Below, in pieces: positions 1 through 12,800 of a stretch of 64,000 nt of DNA. The stretch's first letter is position 1. Each line of letters starts with the position of its first letter. Position numbers and translations under genes: made by a program. Below the pieces are notes generated by a model. It had not been told where the DNA came from and ran no database searches. It saw only the letters and a program-made list of their open reading frames with translations. Location: assembly GCF_947623445.1 (NCBI RefSeq), contig NC_135244.1:8990001-9054000 (forward strand). The letters run 5' to 3'. This DNA comes from Clavelina lepadiformis. Its lineage: Eukaryota > Chordata > Ascidiacea > Aplousobranchia > Clavelinidae.

Positions 1-161
1 ACTACTAAAATAACGTATTTTCAGAAGTTTTCCATTGCAATGATAAACACCGCATAGTATAAATCTTAGTGCATCAGTGTTGAATACCTCGTTACACTAT
101 TATTAATCACATAAAGTAACTCCAGCAATACAATGCATTGACGCCGTTTTTATTGACACAG

Positions 162-637
162 GTTCAGCGGCGCTATTATGCGCGACTCTGTGTGGTGCAT
201 TCCGTTGGTACCGGAAGCGTTCAATGCGCATGAGCATGAATTTCGACAACCCAGTCTACCGTAAGACCACCACGACAGTACCTGAGGTAAATCACAACGG
301 TTCAGTACCACGCGTGGGATCTCGACTTCACTTGATGGACGACGATCAGCTGGAGGAGGAGAATCGTGAAAGACGGAACTCAGTCGGCTCGGGATCTACC
401 GACGAACACGTTTACCAGCCGGTAGGCGGGCACCGAACTTCCATAGGAAATGTCGATCAAATATTTCGATTACCGCGGCATAGTTATATTATCATCTTTT
501 TACTGTACTTCTACATATACAATAAATTCTTAGAACTTATTGTAGTGAAACTATTTTTTTAGGTTCAGAGAGTTTCTACGGAGGGTGACGACATTTCGGA
601 GGTTTCCTTTTCGGATAAGCGTTACTTGGTCTCCTAG
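162..637 (+). CDS. VLDLR: 3' end of an LDL-receptor family gene (VLDLR/LRP8-like), last two exons
   Basis: Exons 162-421 and 563-637, phase 0 between them. The first exon follows an acceptor ending gacacag and opens with the end of a hydrophobic membrane segment (SAALLCATLCGAF) and a basic stop-transfer stretch (RWYRKR). The endocytosis motif SMNFDNPVYRKT follows. In LDLR, VLDLR and LRP8 the FDNPVY box binds PTB-domain adaptors (ARH, Dab, clathrin adaptors), and the flanking residues here resemble VLDLR most. The rest of the tail is acidic and serine-rich and ends KRYLVS before TAG at 635-637. The donor at 422 (GTAGGC) is inferred. If it is not used, the frame runs on into a hydrophobic stretch ending at 562. 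The ligand-binding, EGF and propeller exons lie upstream, outside the window. The family is secure; which paralogue is less so. Confidence 0.82.
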
Positions 638-2209
638 TCCAACGAATGATACCATAAGAAATAGATGACGTAGCAGATACCGGTTGGTGTTACGTGGCGG
701 GCACACTATAAAAGACCCTTCCTGGTGTTTTAGGAGCTCTATGCTAGGCTGCGACACGCAAAGTTTTTCATATAAAAGGTAACGTTTAACTTTTCTGTTT
801 TTGGTACATCTCAATGTAAAATGTAGGTTATGCATTATCGCGTGTGCCTCACTGAACCACAGAGTAAAATCTCGGTCTACATTGGTACTTATAACGTTTT
901 TTTGTTCACTTTGCTGTTGGTACTGTGCTTTCTTATTAATTGCTTTTATAAAAACTGTTATAAATTACAAAACGCCTCTATACGTTCTATACAAAACGCC
1001 TATGTGAAATTTTCATACATCCAAAAAAAACAACAAATCATGCCTATGGGTGCTATACCGTGGTTATCATATATGATTGGTGGAAGTTTTGTTGACCTTG
1101 TTTATGTATTTTATAAACGGTAAAATCAGTAAATTAGCATTTCGTTTAAGATGATCGTTGAATGCTGGTAGAAACTGTTGCAAACAGATTATGCAGTCTG
1201 TATTTCGCGGTAAGTTCAAGGACCCTGTATTTTAAAATATTTATTATGTTCCATTATCCTATATGATATTTGTTGTTTATACGCTTTGTACTTCCGTAGA
1301 ATGCAGATTATTTCTAACAAAGTTCAGTTACGTCAGAGTCCTCGGCACAATTTTTCCATTTTACTGCTAATTCAAGTTTGCTCACCTAATACAGTATATT
1401 GAGTATTTATGAGTTTTGTACGTTTGTATTAGGCGTACTTTGTTCCTTTGTGTGTATTACGCGTACTAAACCCCATTAATAAGAATTTATTATTGTAAAA
1501 CCAAGTGCAGCAAGAAGCCTTTGTGGCGGTGTATTCACAGCTGAAGAAACACTTAGGGGTAGAGGAAGATTGGTCAAGCAATATTAGAAATTAAAAACAA
1601 TATTTTATTTGATCATAATTTAGCTAACTACGTTTGGAAACATTGATATTAGTAGTATAAATTTGCCACTCTAAGAAAACTCTTTGATGGTACCAGGTAC
1701 CAATACCTCATGGTACCAGATGATACCTGATAGTTGCGATTGCCTTTCTTTCTGCGAGCGGCACCACGTAATATACATCTTGGATTTGTAGTGAATTGGA
1801 AATAGTCTAAGTCTGGTAGTTTGCGATAAGATTTTAGAAAGAAAAGATTAGCCATTCCAACAACGGTTTATAAAAGGAAACGGTAGCTATTGCCACGATG
1901 CTTTGAAAGGATTATAGCGGATCAAGTTTTAGCTAGAAACTACATTTCAAAGCAATCCTACAAAGTAACTTTTGCAATTTCATGAAAGAAACAAAAGTGG
2001 TAATGATAAAACTGAAACAATTGAATACCACGTACCAAATTTTTTATAACATGCCTTTAAACATATCTTCATTTTCAGCACTAAATACTGTATTATATTT
2101 GCGTTTAATTTTAAAAAAAATTAACGTTTCAAGTTTAAACTGAAGGATTCGTATTGGTTTAAATGAGTCACTTCCCACTCATTGACCTGAATAAATTGAA
2201 AGATTTTTT
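638..2209. other. Intergenic, no gene seen
   Basis: AT-rich sequence without a convincing exon. Short open frames here have no hydrophobicity, domain or splice support. Around 1685-1735 there is a cluster of GGTACC-centred imperfect palindromes, the only structure noticed. Confidence 0.4.
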
Positions 2210-2660
2210 TTACTTCGGCAGTGGATAGGCATCCCAGTAATCACTGAGTGGAACAACATAAGATGGCCCAAAAAAATCAATCATCCAAACAAGACCAAGA
2301 TCGAGGTGAGCAGAATAAAAGCCGTGGGATGAGGAATAACTTTTCATAACAGGATGACGAGTAAAGGGAGCATAGGCGACCTTCTTTTCTTCAGCATCCG
2401 TGGCCTTTACCAGTCAGGGTTACTTTGCAGTCTAGCGCGTAAGGGCAACTCATGGTCATACTTTCCATCTTGACAATATTTGTAGCCAACTACATTTTCT
2501 GAAAGTGTGAGAGAAACTTTGTTGTTTTTCACTGCATCTTCCGCAGAAATATCGCCATCAAAAAGGTAAAAGTAAAGCACACCAGTGATATATTACAATT
2601 ATGGAGCGGGCCATCACAGACAACGATCACATTTGTGAAAGGCAATCCTGATCTGTGGTA
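2210..2660 (-). pseudogene. CREG-like (cellular repressor of E1A-stimulated genes) decayed copy
   Basis: On the minus strand the sequence reads, with frame changes, through a GLPFTNV...DGP segment, then GVLYFYL, KVSLTLSE, DCKVTLTGK, RHPVMKSYSSSHGFYSAHL and IDFFGPSYVVPLSDYWDAY, ending in TAA at 2212-2210. The order and spacing match the CREG family, where GVPYFYL, the LSGTVTK-type strand, RHPEMKTWPSSHNWFFAKL and LDYFGGP..V.P.EYY follow each other. CREG proteins are secreted, lysosome-associated glycoproteins with an FMN-binding-like fold. At least three frame shifts are needed (near 2590, about 2440 and about 2415), there is no start or signal peptide, and the sites do not look like introns. 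It is therefore a broken copy or, less likely, a gene with assembly errors. Confidence 0.7.
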
Positions 2661-5169
2661 ATGTGTGGATATGGTCCCAATTAATTATTGGCCAATTTGA
2701 ACACTTAACTTGTCGTATATGACATTTAATTGGAATTGAAATCCTTTAACATTTCTCATACTAGATACTTCAGACTTCTCATACTAGAAACCTAACAGGC
2801 AAAATAAAATTCTTTAATAAAAAAATATTATCAGGGCAATACAGTTTTCAACAATTGCTTACGAAGCTGCATGAAGACAATCTGAATTCCACTCATGCCG
2901 GCATGCAGCCGTCAGCCATGAATTTCTAAACTGATTACCGACAGCAAATCTGAAAAAAATTCTTGCATGTTGCAAAATGACAACTAGCTATCTCGACACA
3001 ACTAGCAATCTTTGACCCCGATTGCTGGTCAATCGTTTGCGTCACTCTGTGTTTAGGTAATAAAAATTAACCGTGTTTTAAATGTTTTGTAAAGCATTTC
3101 CAACCCGCCATTTACACACAGGTCCTTTGTATGTTCATTATATAAAGCATCAAAGATGTTTTCACGCTGTTATTATGGAAGTCTTGTTATGCATTTTCAT
3201 GGTAAATCCATATCCATAATTAAACTAAGCCTACTGAAATACGACATGACAACCACTACAGTTCTCATAAAAGGGGTATTCTCTGGACCAATACAGTTTT
3301 CCGTGTTCAACTGAACGTGAACTTTGTACATACCTGAGGTAATGAGATTGAATATTACGCCAAGTCACAATATACATTACATAACAACACGAACTTCTTT
3401 TTTTGAAAAAATCGAAAACAAAGTAATAGAGTAAATAGACTGACATCCGAAAAGCAACTATAGAGAAGTAGTAGACGTAAATGATCACAAAATATGAAAA
3501 TGCGCAAACTCTCTGAGCGGTTTTTCACTTAGTTTGCAAAATACGAAGGCTTGTTAAGTTTGTTTGTTCAAGTTTTTAACAATTCTATATGCCGGTAAGA
3601 AAATCGTGGAACGACATATATGAATTTAGCGTTCGCAATTTGCATTGAATTGAATTTGCATTTGAAGTCACAGAAAAGCAAGGTTACCACTTCTATGAAA
3701 TATCCAGTGTTTCCGTTCCATTTTGTGGCGTGAGGTGGCAAGGATTTAGTGTTGATGCTTTAACAAAATATCCAATATCAAGGTGGATCAGCTTTTCAAC
3801 AAAGTAAGTGCAAAATGATTAAGGTGGATTTAGGTATTAGCACTGAGTACTTGCAGTGATCATTGTTCCACTGAGATTGTTGGATAATAATAGGAAGAGT
3901 TACGTAATTTTCAGGTAATCTTCGGTGATCGCCGATCTGATTGTTGGCATCATACTGCTGTCCACTTGCATCTACAACTTGGACAGACTGACAATGGAAC
4001 CGCTGGAACCTGGAAAGTTAATCAGAAAGGCCGACAAATTCGAAATCCACTTAGCGTACAACTACCTTCAATTTGTGGAATTTGTTACTGCAGTATCGCT
4101 TTTCGTTTCACTTTACACGCTTACTGCTAACGTCTATACTACTGATATTTGCGTGACACGTTGCGTTTGGTTTCATTCCTCATTTGACCAATATTATATG
4201 CGCAAAGCATAATTTATTTAACGTGGTATGCAAAATGTGTTAGAGTAAGGGAGCACCTGCATCTACCGCTAGCTGGACGGTAAATAATTTTATACGTTAG
4301 TAAGTTAACAGATTTTTGTAGAAAAGAGCACACATAGACAGGGTTGCCATCGGTCTCAACTCAAAAATAAGCACGACTAGGAAACGAAAGACGAATACCA
4401 CATTAAACAGTGCACAACAGGAGAAAGCAACCAATGTTCCTAAAAAAAAGAAACGAGACACTATCTGCATGTTCTTAATTTTGGTATCTCTTTGGTACAA
4501 AATGGTATACTAAAGGTGTCAAAATGCCCAAAATACGAACCTCTGCCCTGAAAATAAGGACATTTCTTAGAAAAAAATATTTTCTACGACACGGACCTTT
4601 AAAATATGGACAAATCTTAGAAATAAGGACGGCGCTTGGCAACCCTGCACATAGGTCAAGTTTGTTCTCTGCGAATTAGTCGTTTTCCTCACAAATAGTT
4701 CATGAAAATTTGCTTTTCCTTTTCGGTATTTGTAAAGTTAACTACTGCATTCGTATTCAGAGTAAATTATAGCTTTCCTACAAATTCAAAAAAAAATTTC
4801 CGCTGTTTTATGCAAGACCACACTATGGGCTTTTTTTCTCGTTTTGATTTAAAAAAGTCAACTTCAACCCATAACCATTGTCTTCTGAATATGGGCCTTG
4901 AATTCAACCTGTCAGGTTTCAATTGCCGCGATATCTATTCGGCACATCCCCGTAGACAACAAATACAGTGCAACTCGATGGTAATTAACTTAAACAATAC
5001 AATACAAAACTGTGTATCACAATAACAATTTTCGCATTTAATTTCAAAAAAAAATTCGCTTTCTTTTGTGATCAAACAGTCGAAAACACATTTTAACAAA
5101 ATAAAACAAAGAACATAATTCAGGTCACAAAACTGGCAGTGGACGAACAGGCAAGATTGATGGTGATTG
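2661..5169. other. Intergenic, one MITE, otherwise empty
   Basis: Apart from the hAT-type MITE at 4339-4647 I see no supported gene. A frame at 3919-4212 encodes two hydrophobic stretches but has an in-frame stop right behind its acceptor and is listed under rejected items. Confidence 0.4.
4339..4647. mobile_element. hAT-type MITE, copy 1 (309 bp)
   Basis: Begins CAGGGTTGCCA and ends with the inverse, TGGCAACCCTG. Flanks are CACATAGA (4331-4338) and CACATAGG (4648-4655), an 8-bp target duplication with one mismatch. Internal sequence is colinear and highly similar to 61826-62135, in the same orientation. An 8-bp duplication and CAGGG termini are characteristic of the hAT superfamily. No transposase is encoded. 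Confidence 0.9.
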
Positions 5170-8100
5170 CTACCTCGTTACTATTCGAATGTCATGGGGA
5201 AAGTCTTCATACAAAGCTACTGCATAAGGACCTTTGTCGTGATCATCGTCCGTGTATTCTACTTCAAACTCGCATTTCAGACCTTTGCTGGAGTCTAAAA
5301 GTCTTAATATTTTGCCATTGTACCACTTGCTACCACCAGCGTCAGTCTGCCATCTATGTAGGATATGAGTACCTCTGCAAATCAAACCAATGTTACTGAT
5401 TGATACAGATGTTTACGTGGTCAAAGTGTACCAAGTACAATCCAAAAGTGCAAAATATCAGACTAAAATAAAACAACCTCCTAAACCATCGCTTTCCATC
5501 CGGCGCTCTGGGAAAAAGCCTGCCTCCATCCGGTTGACTCTTTATCTGCTTTTGTAGTTTTCCAACCATCGGAGGACAACTACTCTCATCAACTTTTACT
5601 GCCGGATTAGGGTCAGAACTCCCCAAACCTAATAAATGTCACATATTAAATTATCTTAAAGGGTTCCAAGGTATCATGGTGCTTTAGTTTTAAAATATAA
5701 CTAACCTGCAATAGTGATACCTGCACTACCACAGACCGTTTTTTGATGTTTTTTGAAAAGCATTGAATTTCCAAAAATCAAAAAACAATCAGGACACTTA
5801 ATTTTGAGTGTGACTGAAAGACAAAAATACGAATGAAACAGCAATTCTTTGAAAGGGGATTTGCGTTTTATGCTTTTGTCATCTTTAACAAACAATGCAG
5901 AAAAAAAGGGTGTTACACGAAAACAAACAAGCCTTAAAACTTATGTTAACTGGTACACATTCAACTAATTTCATGCTTACAATCATTCTTGCTTTTCTTG
6001 TCTTCGTTTTCACTTTCCTTACTTGAATCAGAACGACTACTGTATTCCTGAAAAAGAAAACAAAGTTCTTTTCTACAAAACAAATTAGTAGTCTTATTTC
6101 ATTGATTAACTAACTTCCAGTGTTTTTGAATTGTATGTCGTGGTTTTCTCATCTAGGTCAAGTTTTTTTATCTTTACTCGAGGGATTTTCTTTTCATCAA
6201 TTTTCTCGAATTTTCTTTTCTTTGGATATTAAATAAAACATTGTTAATTTTTGGTATGAGTTATGTGTAATAATAACACAGAATTATGCAGTAAATCAAC
6301 TACAAAAAATGAAGTTAGCGATAAAAACTGGATGTAGATGTTTGATTCCAACAACATACATACATTTTGTTTTGTCTCCTCTTTTCTGGCAATTTGCACA
6401 GAAACTGGTTTGAAATTAGTCATAACTGGCTTGAGTTTTGGAATTTGTATTGTTTTCATACTCGCTGATGTTGGTGTCTGCATTGAAGGTTTCGAAGAAA
6501 CTGTTGTGGAAGCTGAAGATTCTGACTTGGTTGTTGGTAAAGTTTCTTCATTTGTCTTAACTGTCGTTGATGACTTTGATAAAGCTGAAAGGATTTGAAA
6601 TTTAACAAATGAGTTCTGGACAAATAATAGGACAGTTTTAAATTGCTACATACATCTGCTTATTCTGCAAACAAATGTATTTTTCATATCAGATCGATTA
6701 AAAAACAATAATACCTGGCGTTCCATCATACGATGACATAATGACTGCATCATATACCAAACCATCTGTGAATCTTGCAGCCACCTGACAAAATCGCAAT
6801 TAAACAATTGGCAGGGCATTGAAACGGAGTTAAGCAATTGCTCAATTCAGTAGTAATAAAGTTATGTTCTACAGATTGAAACTGTAACCCATTTATTAAT
6901 TAGTGAAAAGTGTCAGATAGCAGAACTAAAGAATAGTTGATAAAGAGGGTACTCGATTAAAAGTTTTCACCTTGGTGCCACGGCTAAGTTTCCATGAAGT
7001 AACAGGCTCATCATCCATGTAAGTTATATGTCTTAGTTTATCAATCCAAAGTTGCTCTCCATCCTCAAACTGGACTAAAGCACCTAAACATGTAATATAT
7101 GGACTAAGCAAGCAACAAAACTTACCATAAAATTTAATTTTACAAATCCATCGTAATAACTTGAACTTGTTCTTATCTAGTACATACCTTTATAGTTACT
7201 TTACCATCTAAGAAAACACTCATATAAATTGTAAATTGTTTTATACCTTAATTAATCATTTGTCATAATTTTGTGGTTTTCAAATTGAAAAGGATTGTTT
7301 GAAATTTTCTTTAAACAAGAGGTTTGAATAAACTAGTTTTTAAACATGATTGGTTTTATGAAAGCAATCATATTCTTTCTGTACAAAGCTAATCACCCAA
7401 TCCAAATAAATCTAGTATTTGACAAAATAACAAACTGTCTCCAGTTTTAGTACCTGGTCTCCTAGGAAAGGAGGCGACTGAGGAGGATGGAGTAGTAACA
7501 TAAGTATTAAAAGGTGAAGACTTATCAATTGACGAAATTTCTTTTCCAACATCTAAACTGAAATTAGTTCAAAAATTAGAGCAATTTATTTTTAATAGAT
7601 ATTTTATACTTAGGAATGTAAGGCTATGAACATACTTTTGCTTGTTGCTTTTCTGAACCGTTTCTGAGTCTGAACATTTCTCATTTATCGGTGCTAAAAC
7701 AAAGGTGGTATAGTTAAAAACAAAAGGTAAGTTCAAAAGCTAACACAGTCATTGCAAAAATTTGCAATAACATACATGCACAAATAACAAAAACTACACC
7801 TGTTGCTGCCTTTGTAACACCTTTTACAACTGAAATTGGTGGGGAATTTACAGATGTTGTTATAAAAGTGGCAGGGATGACCGTTTTTACTTTGAAGTTG
7901 GCTGGTAATATAAACGGTTGTTTGTTCTGTGTTACTGGTGCCACTGTGGGTATAGTAACAGTAGAAACAATACTTTTTACTGCTGTGCTAACAGTATTTT
8001 CAAGCTTGCTGATACTGACGGAAGTGGCACTATTTCCGGATTTTTGTACACAGGTGGAACCAGAAGCTGGCACGTGGACAGTTATGGGCTTTGATGTATA

Positions 8101-9575
8101 TGAGCTGGCTAGAGTAAGAGATAAAGGAACATATGTAAGCGGCCCTGGCAAAGTTTTTTCGGGCAAAGTAACCTGTAAATGTTTATCACCAGGCCACAAT
8201 GATGGTAGGGTTTTTATACGTTTGGATGACAGTGGCACAGTATATTTCTTTTGAACATGGTTCATAGCATAATTGACGGCATCACCCTGCATGCTTTTTT
8301 GTGCATACACCATACTAGGCAAAGAGTCCATCTCGGAGTTATAAAAACTGGGCGATGAATAACTCGGAGAAGTTTCAAAACTTTCTTCAGTTTTCAGAAA
8401 GCTATTCATCATCTCCCTTATATTGTAATCTCCATTGCTGTGTTCATTTACCATAGCAGAATCATCTTTTATGTTGTTTTTGTCATTGTCTTGAATCAGA
8501 TGGTTTGAAGAAACTAAACTTAATGAATCGCTAGCTGTTGGTACTGCATTATTTATACTGCTGATATTCTTTTGTTCTTCAGCTTCCTTTTGCATCATTT
8601 TTCTGTATGCCTTTAAATAAATAAAAAATAGTTTTTTATTTATGAACACTTCCAATATGCTGCATGTTAAAAACCATTGCTTACCTGCATATCTGTTATA
8701 TTAGGCGCACCAATGTAAATGACAGGAAATGGTCCTCTATCGTTGATTAAGTTACGAACGCTAGCATGGCCAAATACCGGTCGCAGTTTCGTTTTTCCAC
8801 CACTTGCCTTGCCACTGCTGTCTGAGTGTTGAACTTGTTTCACAAAAAATTTCTACAAATTTGTTCAAATATAACAATTTAAAAGTTCCATAACAGGTGT
8901 GAAATTTTATAAAATACTATAATTTGTTGATAGTATTTTATGATAAAAGTTAAAGAATACAAAAAACATAGTCTGCACCTCGTTTGTAGACTTTCTACGC
9001 AAAGGTCCATTGGGATAGGTAGCTGGAAAAACTTTTGAACTAATCGATATTGGAACTATTACAATAGGTTGAGATTTCTTTTCCAAAGCTTTTTTTTTGG
9101 TAGACGTAGTATCTAAACTTTGTTGAAAAGGTTTGTTGGCTTTCGGCAATGAAGTTACACTTTCAATAGATAAAACAGGCGAGCCACTAGTCCCACTATT
9201 TAAAGCTATATCGTTATCATCTTCTTTTTCAAGAATTACATTGTTAGAACAAAGGTCAGATTTTACATCTGCAGTGTGGTCTCCATTGTGAAGTATATCC
9301 TGCAATTTTGTAACCCCATCTTTTCTCTGAATTGTTTTATCTGCCATGCCAATGGTAGTGGCAAACTTGCTGATACATATACTTTGTTTTTCACAGGGAG
9401 AATTTTCTATCACATTTTGGTTTGTATTTGTTCTAGAGTCTTGTTTTTCATCATTCAACGATGGGTCTGGTGGCAGATCATCACCATTAACAACAACGTT
9501 TGTTTTACAAGATGAAATCACATCTACACTTTTATCTGCTAAGTTGCTGTGTTGTTGAATCTTTGTTGCATCCAT
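5170..9575 (-). CDS. Tudor/Spin-Ssty and C2HC-finger protein, 13 exons, 948 aa, function unassigned
   Basis: Exons in transcript order: 9575-8979, 8852-8685, 8610-7800, 7693-7636, 7557-7454, 7083-6971, 6784-6715, 6584-6364, 6219-6115, 6047-5981, 5882-5706, 5628-5478, 5374-5170. All junctions keep frame and the total is 949 codons. Residues 1-200 and about 260-580 are Ser/Thr/Asn-rich and look disordered. Residues 200-255 form a conserved-looking block (KLRPVFGHASVRNLI, PFPVIYIGAPNI). Residues about 580-645 read like paired Tudor modules (ALVQFEDGEQLWIDKL, then VAARFTDGLVYDAVI), resembling KDM4-type hybrid Tudors. A finger C801-x2-C-x12-H-x4-C822 follows a basic/acidic linker. The C-terminus (about 876-945) resembles one Spin/Ssty Tudor-like repeat (ILHRW, KWYNGKIL, VEYTDDD, YEDFPHDIRIV). 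Methyl-lysine reading in chromatin is the likely role, by inference only. I do not recognise an orthologue. Confidence 0.78.
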
Positions 9576-9751
9576 AAAAACGCCTGGTGAAAAGGAAAAT
9601 ATATAGTGTATCTAGTAATATATAGTCTATTCTAAACTACAAACTCCCCACTTCTGGGAATTAAACTAAACAAGGATTGGTATATATATACTGTACATAT
9701 CCTTTTTAAGTTCAACCTGGGTTGTTGGTTGGGTAGTAAATAACAACCTAC

Positions 9752-9817
9752 CTCAATCTCCTTTCGATCAGCATATATATTATACAAACCACTCACACCA
9801 GCGGCAGCACCTTGAAT
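9752..9817 (-). other. Possible non-coding 5' exon of the Tudor gene
   Basis: A 66-base segment bounded by an acceptor (ctatag) and a donor (GAG|GTAGGT), open in one frame (IQGAAAGVSGLYNIYADRKEIE in two blocks, IQGAAAGVSG and LYNIYADRKEIE). Joining it to the acceptor at 9584 puts the next exon out of the Met frame and gives a stop, so if real it is 5' UTR or belongs to an alternative transcript. The acceptor just upstream of ATG 9575 does suggest a spliced or trans-spliced leader. Confidence 0.3.
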
Positions 9818-9829
9818 CTATAGAAATGG

Positions 9830-12800
9830 AAAACTTAGATTTTACAGTTGTCACCATTCATCACCGTAAATATTATCATATCTGCTATAGTATGCCAATA
9901 CAGCTGATTATATTTTTGTTTCAGAAAAAACTGCTAACTTGATAACCAAATTATTTCTCAGAGAAAAAGTACGCATCGAGGATGCATAACAAACTTTGAC
10001 ACAAATTAACTAGTGGCAATATTTAACATTTGGCTGCAGTCAGCCAAAATATTTCTTGTTTATGATGGTTAGGACTTTTCAAATAGCAACAGGTCCAACA
10101 CTATTAATTACTTTAACTAATGAGTTAAACAATGGATTTTCTGTCATCTGACTGATGTTAGTATAGCTACGTCATAGAAATACAAAAATTTTATGCTTTT
10201 TTGCTAATGTATAATGTCCTAGCTTGGCAAACAGAACTGCTTAGTTTGGGATGCAATGTACCTCGCATAAAAAAATGTGGCACGAATCTTCAATTCATGT
10301 AAACTCGAATTTTATTTCATAAATTTATGATTTCAAGAATTTTTTTGTATCAATCACTATAAATATTTTACGATGTTTAACAGGTTGCACTATTAATGTA
10401 ATGCTGTTTTGATATCCTCACTAAGTCAACACAAATTTTAATAGCATAATCACCTAACAATCAAAAGTTCAGTAACCCATTTACTAGCCTAAAACTACTT
10501 CTACCTCTGAATTAGTAAGTAGGCAAAGAATGTATAAGGAGCAGTCCCTAAGTTGTGACCAACATGTAACGTTCAACTGACCAAACAAAAATGTACAAAC
10601 TAACGTCACAATTTATAACTATAAAACAATTATTAAGAATTAAACTAAAACAATACAAATCAGTTGGATATTATTTGTTATATATATGTTTTTAGAACTT
10701 TGAACTTATTTGACAGAGATGGCCAGAATAAAATGGATATCTAAGCTAAAATTAATTATAGCACCTCTTATATCTGAAGGCCCACCAGCACTTCACTAAA
10801 AATCAAATTTCATACATTGTTGTAATCTTGCAAAATAGTCTGATGTACTACCATTAATAGAACTGACATTGCAACATACAAGTCTTGTGATGTCATAATC
10901 CAATCTACGATGTTCTATTTATCAGGACTATGCTTGTGTTTGCTCTCCTGACAAAAGTTTGGAAGGACTTGGTTAAAACTATAAGACACAGTTTACATTT
11001 GTGCTAATTTTTTTGTACCACTAACAGCTAATGACTATAAAAATACTACACAAAATATGATAGAGCCTTTTCAAAGAAAGATAACGCGAAGTAACTTAAC
11101 AAAAAACATCCGTTGTATTTATTATATGAAAAAAATTTGTTTTAAACAAGTGTCAAAATTGTGTTGCTTCATAAATGTGCTCATAATCTTTCCATTACAA
11201 CATATAATTATCAGGAAAATTACGTTTTTATGACAACCCTCTTCTTCCTACTACTACAAGTATGGTATTTTAAAAATAGTATGTACACATTCATTAAGTA
11301 TGTAGTGCAAAATGTATCAGTATAAAACCTTTCCGACCAACTTTTCTACTACCTTGATTTTACAGAATCAATCCAAAAACATAACATCCATACATACATA
11401 CACTTAAAGTTTAATAATAACATGATAATTATAATCAACAACTTGAATATGACACTGTAAGTCAACAGTCCTCAAAATTTTTATGCAGAGGACCAGTTTT
11501 GTGCAGGATAATTGTGTCACAGACCAGCTGAAATATTCCATGTGAAGATGAAATAAAAGATTTGCTTTGATCTGTTCATTGGTAAATCACAAAAATGCAA
11601 TGACACTTTTCGGGCTGCTGTCAGGCATATTCCCTTAAATCCTTGGAGAGGGGGAAAACGATAAAGCCTGAACCCGATAAACTTTTCTCCTTGGCTTATC
11701 TCCCAAATGTGCATTCTCGAAATCTGATCTATCTTTTTGGTATCACTACTGAGCAGCCTTAAATAGTAAAGTATATCAAAAGCACAAGCAGTCTGTTTGC
11801 TTGCAACATTGCTCAAACAGTTGCATACGAGAATTACTAAAAATGATTTTTTATGATAGCATAGAAATTATGCAAGGAATGTAGTTTGATCATCAAGGGT
11901 GGAAAGCAAGCAAAAATTTGATCAATTACAATGAATAATTAGCTTTCAGCCACAGCGATAATGTTAACGACAGAAAAAAGGGAAAATGCAATAATTTTTT
12001 TTCTCCAAATGCAAAGGAATTTCTCCAAGACCCATCCTATCAACCTTAACTATTCAACAGCAAATAAGCATATTCATACCATACCAGCATAAGTTTGGCA
12101 ATAAATAAAAAAACACACTATGAAAATCACTTTTTTGCATTTTTGACAATACCATATGGTGCAACATAAATTGATTAACAACCACGTCAGATGTCTCTGC
12201 TTTTGTACTTTTTATGTATAAATTAATTTTATTTTCCAGAACACCATTAAATTTTTTATTGCACAAGAAACTTTTTGCGGCCTAGTAGTAAATTACCAAA
12301 AGCTCAGTGGTTGAGATTTTTTGTTCCACCGCAGACAGTGACGAAAAATAAACATTAGAACACAATATGATGTTACAGCGAGTGTTGAGTGCAGCATGCG
12401 AAACATTTTCCATTTACAAGAGTTGAGTAGTATCAAGCTTCAGTAACTCAGGCCATGTGTTGTTGCGATAAAACTAAACTGCTATGTACATATTTTCAAA
12501 AGCACTTTTATTGGCTCCAATTATTGCATAACAACATCTGCCTACGTCTCTTTGGTGGTTATGGATTTTCTAAAAGTAATTTATTTTCTGAATAACTGCA
12601 ACTTTATGTCTATTTTTTTCAAAGATGTTTTACTTAACAACCTTAAATTCCAGACATAAGGCTGTTTAGATTTCTTTTGATTATTTCCTCAAGTCAAACA
12701 ACCCAAACATGTCCAAAAATCTACTGCAAATTTACAAAGGTTTTAAAAGAAAAAAATTAAAAAGTTACAAAAATTATGTGAAAATCATTACCAATCAAAA

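Noticed and set aside
3915-4212. Possible exon with two hydrophobic segments after an acceptor (ttttcag)
   Set aside because: The hydrophobic frame has a stop (TAA) at 3916-3918, directly behind the acceptor, no ATG, and no partner exons were found.
7868-8254. 128-residue plus-strand open frame
   Set aside because: It is the antisense of the large exon of the Tudor gene, which has frame-consistent splice sites on both sides.
11517-11816. 99-residue minus-strand open frame in the 10-15 kb gap
   Set aside because: No recognisable motif and no neighbouring exons; the composition looks like translated AT-rich spacer.
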